Assembly: GCA_000711775.1 (NCBI GenBank) | Contig: ARYC01002752.1 | Coordinates: forward strand, 22,860-86,859 | DNA length: 64,000 bases | Source: Oxytricha trifallax | Lineage: Eukaryota > Ciliophora > Spirotrichea > Sporadotrichida > Oxytrichidae | Direction of reading: 5' to 3' | Part shown: positions 37,985 through 49,661 of the stretch, piece by piece | Position numbering within the stretch: position 1 is the stretch's first letter | How the letters are laid out: every line of letters begins with the position of its first letter | Program-made: the position numbers and the translations under genes | Notes under the pieces: generated by a model | Databases searched by the model: none | What the model was told of the DNA's origin: nothing | Seen by the model: the letters and a program-made list of their open reading frames with translations, nothing else

Positions 37985-38398
37985 ACTGTAGAACACATTT
38001 GAAATTGGGAAAATATTTATAATTAAATTAATAATTAATTAAAATCTTGCAGTTAAAGTTGGCCAATTTGAACGATCTTGAACTCATTCGAGAGAGAATT
38101 CAAAATAAGATGGACTTTACTATTGGCGGTACTATTTTATTGCATCCTTGGAGCGAGATAACTTCACTTTAATGTGAAAGTATAATTTATTGAATTTACA
38201 TGCATTTAATTAAAGTGAAGTTATCTCGCTCCAAGGATGCAATAAAATAGTACCGCCAATAGTAATGTCCATCTAATTTTGAATTCTCTATCGAATAAGT
38301 TCAAGATCGTTAAAATTGGCCAACTTTAACTGCCAAGATTTTAATTAATTATTAATTTAATTATAAATAATTTCCCAATTTCGAATGTATTCCTACAA
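37985..38398. repeat. Near-perfect 190-bp-arm palindrome
   Basis: Left arm 37985-38174 and right arm about 38209-38398 are almost exact complements. Examples are GGCGGTACTATTTTATTGCA near 38124 against TGCAATAAAATAGTACCGCC near 38239, and AAGTTATCTCGC against GCGAGATAACTT. The spacer is only about 35 bases. It has no coding capacity. The high arm identity implies a recent origin or ongoing correction, as in a foldback transposon. Confidence 0.9.
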
Positions 38399-39144
38399 TA
38401 TAGAAAAAATTTATACTTAAAGCTCACCACAGCTGATTTATTTCGTTGATAATTTATTTGATGTAAAACTTTAAAAGTATAGGAACCTTCATATGTTTTT
38501 GAGCATTAAACTTCTTAATTTTAGTTATAATTCTAATTAAGTTGACTCTATAATTATCATTATAAACATTATTCATGAAAAAGATTTATAAATTGAAGAT
38601 TTATATTAAATTAAAAACTCTAACACACTCTAACAAAGTCTCACAAAAATATTACAATCTATATTGATAATCTTATGCTATATAGTATACAAAGTAATTT
38701 AAATAATATTTATATAAATATTATTAAACTCAAAGAAACTCTTACGGATATAAAATTATAATATATTAGTCAATTTAATTCAATTTTGTTATAAATTTTT
38801 TGAATCAATTGTATTCAGAAAATTTTTTAAAAAAACTTCAAATACAATAAATGAACATCAAATTTTAGTAATTCTAGATGACAACATAAATAAGTCTATC
38901 GTTTCTATTATATTCATTGCAATAGTATCTCTTAAAACAGTATTTTTTTCACCGGTAGTTTGTGAAATTTTGCCCATTATTGAAAATTAAATTTTCCTAA
39001 CAAGATAAACAAAACCCCAAAACCCTTTCAGTAGTTTGATTGAGTTTTTGATTGATAAAAGTAGACTATTAATGCATACTTTATTAGTTTTAATAGGGTT
39101 AAAATAGGGTTTAATGGTTAAATACTAGTAATTTAAGTGAGTAT

Positions 39145-40369
39145 ATGCGAGGTATGGGGCCAGTTTATGACAGTGAGTATATAGATTTATTGTTTAAGTT
39201 GCGATATGGATGTTATGAATATAGTGAAAAACTAAAGCCTGTTCTAAATTATACGTCAATAGCATGGCTCCTCCATAAATATCCAGCAACTGTGAGGTTT
39301 TACTGTCTATTAGCATTGAATTTAAAGAGATATCATCTTAATTCTTAGCCTAATAGACCCTTAAAATTTTAGCAGCATCATATTGAATATCTTATTAATG
39401 ATAAGACTCTTAATACTGGACTCATTTCTCTCTCGCCTAGAGGGCTGTGATGTTTCATCGCCAATTTCCTGAGCTTAACATATCTGCTTAATCGATAGCT
39501 AACATATATAAAAAGAATGGAATATCTAACAAGACAGTCAATCGCATTAAGAGAGTGATTGACATTAAAATTCCATTTTATAAGATAATTTAAATTATAT
39601 ATTCGATTAAATGCAGAGGTCTTAAAAGCATAATATAAAGTTCATACACGCTGATGAAGCTGTATTTACATTCAATACCTTTATATCAAGGTCTTGGTAC
39701 AAGAGGTATAGTAATATAGAAGTTTATGACTAAAATGTTAAGGTGTAAACTCATGCTATTCTTGGTGGAATAAGTGAAGATAGTGGCCTCGAGACTTATG
39801 TTATTCACCCTCGTTCTATAAAGACTGAATAATATATTAAGTTCTTGCAATAACTCAGAGATAAGTACGCTGACTAAGAGATTATTCTATTCGTTGATAA
39901 CTTGTCAGTTCATAAAACTAAAGACTCAAGGAAGGAATATGAAAGGCTAAATATAACACCTGAATTCAATGTTCCTTATAGTCCTTAGTTCAATGGAATT
40001 TAATTATATTGGGGGTTATTGAAAGGCCATTATAAGAAATTGCTGCTCTACCACCTGATGCATGTCTTAAAGATAGATACAGTCGATTTTATTAAGAGTT
40101 CTGCTAAAAGAGTCAGTGATGAGAAGCTAAAGTGTGCGCAAGAGAAGGGAGATTTTGTGTTTATAAATAAGTATTAGATTTAAGCGAATGAATAAGTTCA
40201 CATATTAAATTTGCCCGTAAAGGGATTTGGCTTCTCTTTCTTTTCTTCCTCTTAAGGCTTGCTTGGGCCTATGTTTCTTCTCTTAGTGCCAGCCCCTGCA
40301 TCTATGTTCATCTCGTCTGGCTTTTAGAAATCTTTGAAGAGTCTCTTACTCAATTCATGCTTTACTTGA
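39145..40369 (+). pseudogene. TBE transposase (42-kDa type), frameshifted and catalytically altered
   Basis: ATG at 39145 starts the frame; TGA 40367-40369 ends it, inside the opposing 22-kDa gene. Blocks seen are HRQFPELNIS near 39458, then IHADEAVFTF with the first catalytic Asp (about 39648), LFVDNLSVHKT with the second (about 39890), and NGIQLYWGLLKGHYKKLLLY (about 39995). In the last block the expected catalytic Glu is Gln, from GAA to TAA. Frameshifts are needed near 39445 (a few bases missing before RAVMF) and near 39590 (one base missing in AT-rich sequence). The family's role is element excision and insertion. This copy is probably inactive. Confidence 0.88.
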
Positions 40370-40754
40370 GACTTTCTCTCTCTGTTTAATTTGCTGCGCT
40401 CTTTCATCAAGTATATAGCAGTACCAGGTTTTTCTATAAAGTTAAAAGACTAAGCTTACTTGAGATGAAAGGATGCTTTTGAAGTTCCTACAGCCAGGTA
40501 TCACTTATTTTAATACCTTGCTTCTCTTTTTCTTCAGGAGAGATACTGTAGCGTTTCCTATGAGCTTTTTAAATAACTTCATTTAAGTACTCAGGTTTCA
40601 GAGTTGCAAGAACACCAAAGAAGAAGTTTCTCTCTGGCAACTTATTAGAGAGTTGTAGCTTTGATGGAAGGTAGAGAGCAACATCTGGATCACTCATAGC
40701 ATCATCATAGAGGTTTGTTACTGAAATTTCAGGGTAGTTAGGTATCTCTATCAT
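40198..40754 (-). pseudogene. TBE 22-kDa-type protein, one frameshift
   Basis: ATG at 40754 encodes MIEIPNYPEISVTNLYDDAM and continues through NFFFGVLATLKPEYLNEVI, a TAA Gln and KAHRKRYSISPEEKEKQGI. Near 40455 a one-base shift is needed, after which FIEKPGTAIYLMKERSKLNR and the basic tail MNIDAGAGTKRRNIGPSKP run to TGA at 40198. The total fits about 185 residues (around 22 kDa). The tail is hydrophilic and charged. It is convergent with and overlaps the transposase. The function is unknown. Confidence 0.85.
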
Positions 40755-41007
40755 CCTAATTTCATTAGACTTAAAAGCTTTTTGTCTTCACTCAGTAAGG
40801 CTTTTAAGAATGAGATTTTAGTTCCCTCCTAAGTTGGCAAGAACAATCCAACAATAATGAATTTATTAATCTTACTTAAGAACTTACCTTGCTATACCAA
40901 ATATCTATAAAGGTCCTCTTTACTTCGAAATTTTCCTATTAAATGTTGAGATTAAATTCTCTTCATTGCATCATTCATAGACTCCATCTTGCTTCCTCTT
41001 TCTAGAA

Positions 41008-41552
41008 ATGTTAATGAAATTTAAAATTATGGATATCCATTCTAAGTTTATTAAAATCTTACTACTAAATAGGGAGGACTTACTGGAGGTCAACCTTGAA
41101 AAGATATGCGGAGAAGCATTGAAAAACTTGCTCCAAGTTTCACAGATTGATTTCCATTTTTATCATTCTATCTCCATTAAATTGCTCCTAATAATGTTTA
41201 ATTATTTTAGGAGGTCCTCCAAATTAAGTTTAAACTTTATTAGGAGTTAAATTTTAAGGTTAAAACTTAATTAGGAGCATATTAAATTAAAAAATGTTTA
41301 ATAACTTTACCTCCAAATTAAGTTCAAACTTGATTTGGAGGACCTCCTAGAGAAACAAAACTTCATTAGGAGTATTTTAATTTACTAAAATGTATAAAAT
41401 TCTCATAAAATATGCCAACTTACAGTCTTCTATGGGTATTTAATTTTCTAACCTCTTAGCCAAGAATCTACCAGAGTGTCTTATACGTGACTATTAAAGT
41501 TTATCAAGGTATATTTTAACATTATTATAATAAAATATATCAGCAAACTAAA
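41008..41552. repeat. AT-rich TBE spacer with GGAGGACCTCC-containing inverted repeats
   Basis: Between the 22-kDa-type and kinase genes, blocks of the type AATTAGGAG / CTCCTAATT and AGGAGGTCCTCCAAATTAAG near 41210 face complementary blocks near 41320 (TTGATTTGGAGGACCTCC). This makes a modest foldback of about 150 bases. It may hold promoter signals for the divergent genes; none can be assigned. Confidence 0.55.
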
Positions 41553-42922
41553 ATGAGCGCTAACCTTCTGAGAAGAGCGGCATTACTTGGGTAAAATCAA
41601 TCAAAATTATCATTCCAGCAACAAAAAAAAGTAGAGACCAGAAACGCTTGTACTCAGTGGAAGCCTACTAATGACAAATTTGACTAGTCTAGCTTTGAGA
41701 TTTAGATGTATGTTAAGGAGGAAGTTATCAAAGAAGCTGTGCAAATTGAGGAGGAGGTTAAACAACCCGCCATAGAGCATTAATAAATATCAGCCAAAGT
41801 TGACTATTAATGCAAAGAATGCAATAAAGTTTTCCCTTACAAGTCAACTTATAAGAGACACTTGAGAGATATACACAACGATATGCCAAGGTTATATCTC
41901 AAGCATTAAAAGAAAGATGGGAAGTATGTCTGTGAGTTCTGTGAGAAGCCATATTCTCATACTAGAGACCTCAAAGTGCACTTAAAGAAAAAGAGCAATT
42001 AAAATTTTGTCTTTATTCATGAATCTACAGGGAATAGATTCCTCTAAAACCAGTGGAGTCCCTTAGAGTTGAAGTGTAGAAGTATATTAAAATGAAAAAA
42101 GCAGTCAAGAACTTTCCAGTATCAGAAATCAATAAAATGATAGAGGCAATGAAGATTCCCATATTAAAAATTGACTTAGATTCTTGCCTAGAAAGCTACC
42201 TCACTCTTAAAGAAAAAATAGAGAAGAGAGTCATTACAGATGACTAATATGCTTACAAGATATATCCTTTCAATTACTTCCTTGCTGATGACAAGTTCCA
42301 AATGGAATTTGCTAATGAGTATTATGCTCTTTAAAAGGCAAAGTTGAATGAGTGCAGGCATATCATCTAGCTTGATGCTATTTTACTTGGTAAAGATCAT
42401 GTAGCCTTCAGGCTTCCTTTACTAGAAATGACTTATAGAGAATTCTTATCTGACAATAGATGTCAGAGATAAATTAGCTAGATAGTATAGCAGATAGTTG
42501 AAGGGATTGAAGAGCTTCACAAGCTAGGTTATGTTCATAGAGACTTAAAGCCAGAGAATATCATGTTGAACTTTCAGCCTCTTAGAGTTTATATTATAGA
42601 CTTCAACAGAGCTTAAAGAGTGCAAGCTTCTGCATTAGGAAATGTATACGGCACTCCTGGATATTTCCCAGAGAGAGAGGATTGGAGAGATGGAGACACT
42701 TAATGGGATGTCTGGACTCTAGCAGTAATAATAATAGAGAGCGTAATGCCAAGAAACGATTACTTAAGCTGCAGGGGTGAGAGAGATTCTAAGCAGAGAA
42801 TCAAACAATATCTCGATAAAAATAAAATAAATGGAGGTCTCAGAGAACTTTCATACTTAACTATTATCAAGCAAAGCTAAGAGAATTAACAAACAATAGA
42901 AATAATCAAACATCAACTTTGA
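41553..42922 (+). pseudogene. TBE C2H2 zinc-finger / protein-kinase-like protein (57-kDa type)
   Basis: ATG at 41553 starts a frame with two C2H2-type fingers: CKECNKVFPYKSTYKRHLRD (completed by IH), and CEFCEKPYSHTRDLKVHLKK, whose final His is Asn. A one-base shift in an A-run near 42090 separates these from the kinase-like part. That part contains YKIYPF (candidate ATP-binding Lys), HRDLKPENIML (catalytic loop, near 42538), IIDFNRA (metal-binding block with DFN instead of DFG, near 42597) and GTPGYFPERE (activation segment end). TGA is at 42920; the same frame would otherwise reach 42973. Finger plus kinase suggests a DNA-bound signalling or regulatory role, which is inference. Confidence 0.88.
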
Positions 42923-43132
42923 AAGATAAAATTCAGAGAACTGCCATATGACTCTAAGCTTATGTTTGTGTGATAAATTAAAAAAACTCGCTTGCTATAC
43001 TCACTTAAATTACTAATATTTAACCATTAAAACCCTATTTTAACCCTATTAAAACTAATAAAGTATGCATTAATAGTCTACTTTTATCAATCAAAAACTC
43101 AATCAAACTACTGAAAGGGTTTTGGGGTTTTT

Positions 43133-44976
43133 AATCTATTGACTTTTTTATATAGTAAATGATGTGACAAAGTATACCTTACTAAATTTTTGAAATTAAC
43201 TTTGGAATTCTTTTGAATCATAAATAAATTATGAATAAAGGCTATTAAGAATACAATGAAAAGTTAGAAATATTTTATTTCAAATTTGATATAGAAAGAA
43301 AAAAATATTAGAAATAATAATTTCTTTAAATTTAAGATATTTCATTTTTATTTGAAGGTAATCTTTTATATAGAAATTAAATTTGAAGGAATTTTATTTG
43401 TTTCATACTCAAGGGATTTTATTTTAATTGTAATAAATAATATATGATATAAAAATATTTAAAATTGCTAATTTATATATTTTTTAATTTCTGTAAATAA
43501 TCAAAAAAGCTAGATTTTATATTAAAATTATTGATTGTAAAAGTTATCAAGAAGATTGAAGCTAGTCAAAAGTTATGAGTTTCTAAAAAGACTTACAGCC
43601 ATTAAAATTGACAATATTTTCTAGATAAAAAGTTAATTTACTAATGAATCCATTAATACTTATTTATCCTATAGAATAATGTAATATTTTGTAAATTATA
43701 GTCAGTAGAAATATTCATTGTCAAAAAAGTGTATTATTTATTATTTTAAAGTAACATAAATTTTATAAATATATTTGAGATTTAACATTAAATCAATAAT
43801 ATAAGAAGTTAAAAAAATTATTTATCATTAAAATTCTAACTTGATAAAATTTTAGTGATAATAGCTTCGATTAAAAATTTATAGTTTAATATGAAATAAA
43901 TTGTTCGCTTTCAAAATAATTAAATTATTAAAATTAATTAAATATGATTATGAATAGTTTTTTAGAGTTGGTAGACAATTGTATACTTTTAAATATGATA
44001 GAGATGAAATTTTGAATTAATTATGCACTCGATCTAATTTCTTCCTATTTAATCTTGATGGGGTTTATGGGGTTTAATTAAGAATCCCTTTAGTACAAAA
44101 ATTGGTATGGCAAACCAATGGAAAAATCATAAAAACCTCCCTAGAATTCTTCTCATTAAGTTAGACTTTCAGCACGCATTTGATATTCCGGTAGATAAGT
44201 AAATCTAATATAATAAGATACTTCCAGGAAGACTAATTATGTTTAAACTAAATATAATTTATAAAAGAATTATCGCAGATAATAATGCTAGTGAATCAAT
44301 GTAATATAAGTAAATTTCTACATAAATCTAAGCGATGTTAGAGCCTTGACTTAGATCAGTTAAGATCTGTAGAATAAAACAGCAAATAAAAAGTAATGAG
44401 CAAGTGGTTGTCAAGTAAATATGAACATTAAAAAATATTAACTAGCCATTTATATTTCGACAATTAAGTTGAACGACAGTACTTATATACAAAAGGGTAT
44501 CAGGATAGTAGAAAAAGACTTGTAATTTCCTGATACATGCAAAGTGCATAGATAAAAACATCTACTGCTTTTGATTTTATAATTATCTAACACTGGCGAC
44601 AGTAAGATTCTAAAAATAGTAAACTCAATATTTATTTTGGATAAAATAATCCCGTGTGAGCCCAAATTCATATTGAATAAGATATCTTGAACATATCAAT
44701 AGATCATGTTGATTGACAAAATGAATATCTCAAAGCTCTTTGATGAATACAGCATTCCCACCATGGAGAAAACAAGAGGAAATAAATGTGCAGTTTGCAT
44801 TTTATTTGGATAACCTAAGGTTTAATTTCAAGATTCTAAACCATTATTGCCACTAACGATTTTCAATGTAACGAGATTTGAGTTTAAAAGAAAGATATTA
44901 AAATAAGTGATACATTTAAGGATATATCATCCAAGTCAAAATTGACATTCTGATTAATAGATCCAGTTGATTACCT
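43133..44976. other. AT-rich spacer
   Basis: Long AT-rich stretch with no supportable gene. TTGATGGGGTTTATGGGGTTTAAT near 44060 is a loose telomere-like string and may be a worn TBE end, but no element body follows. Confidence 0.35.
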
Positions 44977-46839
44977 GTTCTCCCCGACACCCCTACCCCT
45001 AACCTACCCTAGCGAGCCTTACACCCCTACCCCCCTACCACCCTACCCACTCTACCTCACCTACCCCCCATAAAATATGCCATTTCATATGAAAAAATTG
45101 ACTCCCACAGCCTGAATCGAATTCCTTCGTGACATCTCGACTTCATGACCATTTATACATACAAAAAATAACATAAAATTTTCAAAATCTTTTCTTTAAC
45201 TATAAGTTACAAATACGATATAATTTTTTATTTTTGATAAGTTTTACTTTGTCCACCGACTTTTTCACACATACTCCTATTGGAAAAATATATATTATTA
45301 AATTTCTATTTAAAAAAAAAATTTAATTATTTTTATTGACATAACATACATAATTTAACTTTGAAAAAATTAATCTCTTACATCATTGTCATTCAGTATA
45401 TTTTCAAAAAGTAGCATTATTAATTTTATATTTTCAATTTTATTCTGGCTCATTTACATTTTTTTTCATAAATCATAAGTTTGTCAAAATTACAATTTAC
45501 TTTATTTCAAATTCTTTATAAAAAAAAATAGATCGTCTTTTAGTAAACTTTCAACTCAAATTAATCTAAAGTTAGTTCATATTAAGAAAAAAAATTATTT
45601 TATAAATATCTTACTTTTAATTTATAAATTAATATTTGCAAATTTATTTCAATTATTTTTGACATATTATAAGTGATTTATTAAAATTAAGTATCTTTCA
45701 ATTTTAGTTGGTAAAGATGTATAAAGTAAAAATAATTAAAAGTCAAAGCATCATCAATTAAACCTTGAAATTTTCTTCATTTATATTAAATCAATTAAAT
45801 GCTAAATATTATTCTAATTATCTTGAACTTATTGTAGCACTAATAAGTAAAGTAAAAAACTTAAAACTAATGTTATTTTAATAAACCAGTACTTCATTCT
45901 ATTGGCATAATATAAATCAATACAGTTCGTAAATTTTATTTATTATTTTCTATTATATTATATCAATCATTAAAGATCAGGTTAAGCAAAGTCTTTTTCT
46001 TCGTCTTCATGTTAATACTATAGTGAAAACGAGAATTTTTGTAACAGGTATGACAATAATTCCAAAAAGATCAATATTAATTCTGTCTGTCATAGGAACA
46101 CACCTCTATATTGGCTTGTAAGATGCTTATTAACTATTAATTTTATAAACTTGTCATTTTTTGGTACCCTATTTTTCTAAGATGAGTTAGCGTTAGTTCC
46201 ATTTGGACATTGAACTTCTTGAACCAGCTGATGTTAGAGGCCAGAAGTAAGACAATAGGTTGTTGCAGCACTAATCTTTAAAAGATATTATCAAAAAATC
46301 ATTGCTTTTTATTAATAAAGTAAATTGTAATTTTGACAAACTTATGATTTATGAAAAAAAATGTAAATGAGCCAGAATAAAATTGAAAATATAAAATTAA
46401 TAATGCTACTTTTTGAAAATATACTGAATGACAATGATGTAAGAGATTAATTTTTTCAAAGTTAAATTATGTATGTTATGTCAATAAAAATAATTAAATT
46501 TTTTTTGTAAATAGAAATTTAATAATATATATTTTTCCAATAGGAGTATGTGTGAAAAAGTCGGTGGACAAAGTAAAACTTATCAAAAATAAAAAATTAT
46601 ATCGTATTTGTAACTTATAGTTGGAGAAAAGATTTTGAAAATTTAATGTTATTTTTTGTATGTATAAATGGTCATGAAGTCGAGATGTCACGAAGGAATT
46701 CGATTCAGGCTGTGGGAGTAAATTTTTTCATATGAAATGGCATATTTTATGGGGGGTAGGGGAGGGGTAGGGGTGGTAGGGGGGGTAGGGGTGTAAGGCT
46801 CGCTAGGGGTAGGGGAGGGGTAGGGGTGTCGGGGAGAAC
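44977..46839. mobile_element. 1.86-kb foldback element with ~520-bp inverted repeats and G/C-rich ends
   Basis: The ends are GTTCTCCCCGACACCCCTAC at 44977 and the complementary GTAGGGGTGTCGGGGAGAAC ending at 46839. The first about 90 bases of each arm consist of imperfect CCCCTACC-type units, strand-asymmetric (C-rich at the left, G-rich at the right). The rest of the arm (to about 45503, and from about 46321) is AT-rich but nearly identical. Flanks share ATTACC on both sides, a possible target duplication. The central 0.8 kb has no recognised gene, so this is a non-autonomous element or MITE-like unit. Confidence 0.88.
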
Positions 46840-49500
46840 AATTACCAAATTAAGACATCATAAGAATAAGAAACTTGAAGGGAAGTAGTCAAATTTGATA
46901 AACAGAATTTTATCGAATGACCTAGAAATTTGAGCGAGTTAATATAAGAAATACAGAAGCAAATGATTATGACACTGAATGAAAATGATGAATATCAATA
47001 ATTATAATTATATATTTCAACAAGACTATTTTAAATAATATTTATTTGCAAAACTTGCGTAATTATATACTTAATTAGTTTACATTTAATATTTTCTCAT
47101 AATTACTTTCTAATTGATATTATTTAATTAAATGCAGTAAAGGTTAAATAATTAAACTTAAAACGTTTTTTTATTTCAATTATCATATTCTTATTTATTT
47201 GATTTAAAGCAACTAATAATTGTAATTTTTATTTTGTAATACTTGATTTCACCCAATTTCTATATTAACACTAATAAACAATTAATAATGTACCTAAGCT
47301 AACAATTTGAAAATTAGTTATATATTTAATGACAATTACAATGAAATATTTTTGATTAAGTTATATATTAGTTTTAAAATTGTTCAAATATTTAATTAAC
47401 TTAAACTAAGTTAAAGAAGTAAAAAAGTATGGCAAATTAAATACAGTAAAAAATATTTCAGAAATCTTAATATCTTGGCACTAATAAATTTAAGAGCAGT
47501 ACAGTATATCCAGAAGTGGCAGAATTTTCCAGTAATATAAGTTTATAGAGATTACAAAGACCTTAAATTTAAAGATAGATCAACAAGATAATAAAAAATA
47601 TATGGGAATCAAAAATTGGTATGAATGATCCTTTAAAGCCAAGCATAAATAAAGATTTCTTAGAGAATAAGTCATTTTAAATCAAAATTATCTTTAAAAA
47701 TAATATAAAATTTTCGATTCATTTAATAATAAAAATATATTCTGAATATATTTAATTTTAAAAATAGATTAATTACTATATTTAAACGGATTCAACCTAA
47801 ATTTAATAAAATTAGAACAATAAATTTGATATGTTAACTATTTAAGATTTATAGAAATTATTTTAATAAGGTACTTCAGAACCCAAGACCCTTTGTAAAA
47901 GTTTATTAAGTTTAACAAATACAATCAATAACATTGACTTTTACATTTACAGGTTAATTAATGGTTCTCTTATTAAAAGATAAAAAATAAAAATTATCAG
48001 ATTAGGTAAAAAAAACATAAGACAATCAAAAATTTGAAAGAATATTATTTAATCTAAAATAAGCTAGAGATCCTCGACTTTTTTAGGGCTTTGCAACAAT
48101 TAGAATTTCAAACATAAATACAAGAGTAGAGCGAGGACCAAATGAAAAGTTAAGGCAAAATAACGAGGTAGTATAATCTCTTTAACAATATATTGAACAA
48201 CAGCAAGGCCAATATTATATATAGAATTAAAAGCTAATAAATAGATGCTTAAAAAATTGTTTGAGTTTAGTGAAAAATCTTCATAATTAAAATCCAAAAA
48301 TTTTATTTCATCTAATAAGCTTGAAATTTACTCTTAATTTCAATTATTTTTAGTAAAAAGTCAAGTATTTTTATTTCAATATAACAAGTTTTAAATCTAA
48401 AGGGGAACGAGATTACTAATAGGATTTAAATATGATTTATAAAAGAACTTCAGTTAAAGAAATCAGGAAGTATCGAAAGTTCTTAGAAATCAGTAACTAT
48501 GTAGTTATCAAATTTTTTTTAATAGGCGAATAATAGAAATAAATATTTAAAAATATCAAAGTTAAACATTTGATAAAATAAGATTTTAATGATAAATATT
48601 AAAAATGAGTGATAGTCATATTGGCAAAAAATTGGAGCAAAAGTAAGAAAAATTTACTATATTTGACCCACTTTTTTAAATGTTAAAATGTGTGATTATT
48701 GACTTTGTTGCATTTATATATTTGTATATTATAGATCAGGTTTTGTCAATAAGATTATTAAAAAAATTAGTAAGTTATATTTAATGTAATTTATATATAT
48801 ATATATATAAATATATATATATAAATTACATTAAATATTATAGATTAAGTATATAAAAGTTAATATAATCAGAATTCTAGATTGATAAAATATATAGAAC
48901 TAAAATATCTGTAAATTGATTATCATTTTGAATAAATGTAAGTAGTTTTGTTAAATATAAACATTAATAAGAACTTATATTTTAAACATTAAATAAATAA
49001 GTATATAACTCAACACTTTATGTACTAAAATTAATTTAAATTAACTATAATTCTTGTATGTATGTACTTTTATTTATTAACGAAAAATATAAAAATTTAT
49101 GATTATAGTTAAAATTCTTGATTATTTCCAATATAAAATTATCCACTTTGTATATATTTGAAATACGAGTTTTTACAATTTACTTACAACAAAAGATTTT
49201 GATTAGTAGTATTATGAAAAGGTGGTTGTATGTACCTGTGTAAAGTCTTTATTTATTCTGGAATTGAATAATTATTTTCAATTTCTTAAACATACACTTT
49301 AAAATTTTGATTATACTTAAATTTCAATGATAATAGTAAGTACCAATTTATTTATTGTATAAATCATTGTGAAAGATAAATAAAGCCAAGTAGCCAAAAA
49401 ATATAAGTCTATAGCATTTATAAATCCAATAACTCCCTTGACTTAAATATCTGAAACAATGCTGAATTTAGGAATCAATTTATATTATGAGAAATATCTT
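46840..49500. other. AT-rich spacer
   Basis: No gene recognised. The region contains the AT palindrome at 48.78 kb, listed separately. Confidence 0.4.
48776..48840. repeat. AT-dinucleotide palindrome
   Basis: TTTAATGTAATTTATAT is followed by an (AT)n core and then ATATAAATTACATTAAA. The arms are perfectly complementary around the core, so extrusion as a cruciform is easy. It may be a microsatellite-born hairpin. Confidence 0.8.
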
Positions 49501-49503
49501 ACA

Positions 49504-49522
49504 ATAGATAGATAGATAATAA
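49504..49522. repeat. GATA microsatellite, possible LINE 3' tail
   Basis: AATAGATAGATAGATAATAA lies about 140 bases beyond the LINE stop codon. Several non-LTR elements end in short tandem repeats rather than poly(A), so this may mark the 3' end of the LINE (inference). Confidence 0.45.
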
Positions 49523-49661
49523 CTTAAGGTAAATTAAAATGCACATATCTCATGGTCTATTTAATTCCATTTATAATGTTCAGATAGGCTGTATGTTTAT
49601 TAAGTTGATGTTCACTTCATTAATCTACTGTTTTTTACGTAAGTTATTCTGAATAATTTCT

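Larger units (their letters stand above)
39010..43132 (+). mobile_element. TBE-type transposon, nearly complete (TBE copy 2)
   Basis: The left end CAAAACCCCAAAACCC at 39010 and right end GGGTTTTGGGGTTTTT at 43117 are C4A4 telomere-like termini. The terminal inverted repeats extend about 130 bases (AATGCATACTTTATTAGTTTT near 39070 and its complement near 43055). The gene order is transposase (+), 22-kDa-type (-) and zinc-finger/kinase (+). It lies about 4 kb from TBE copy 1 in the same orientation. A few frameshifts show it is aging, but it is much better preserved. Confidence 0.95.
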
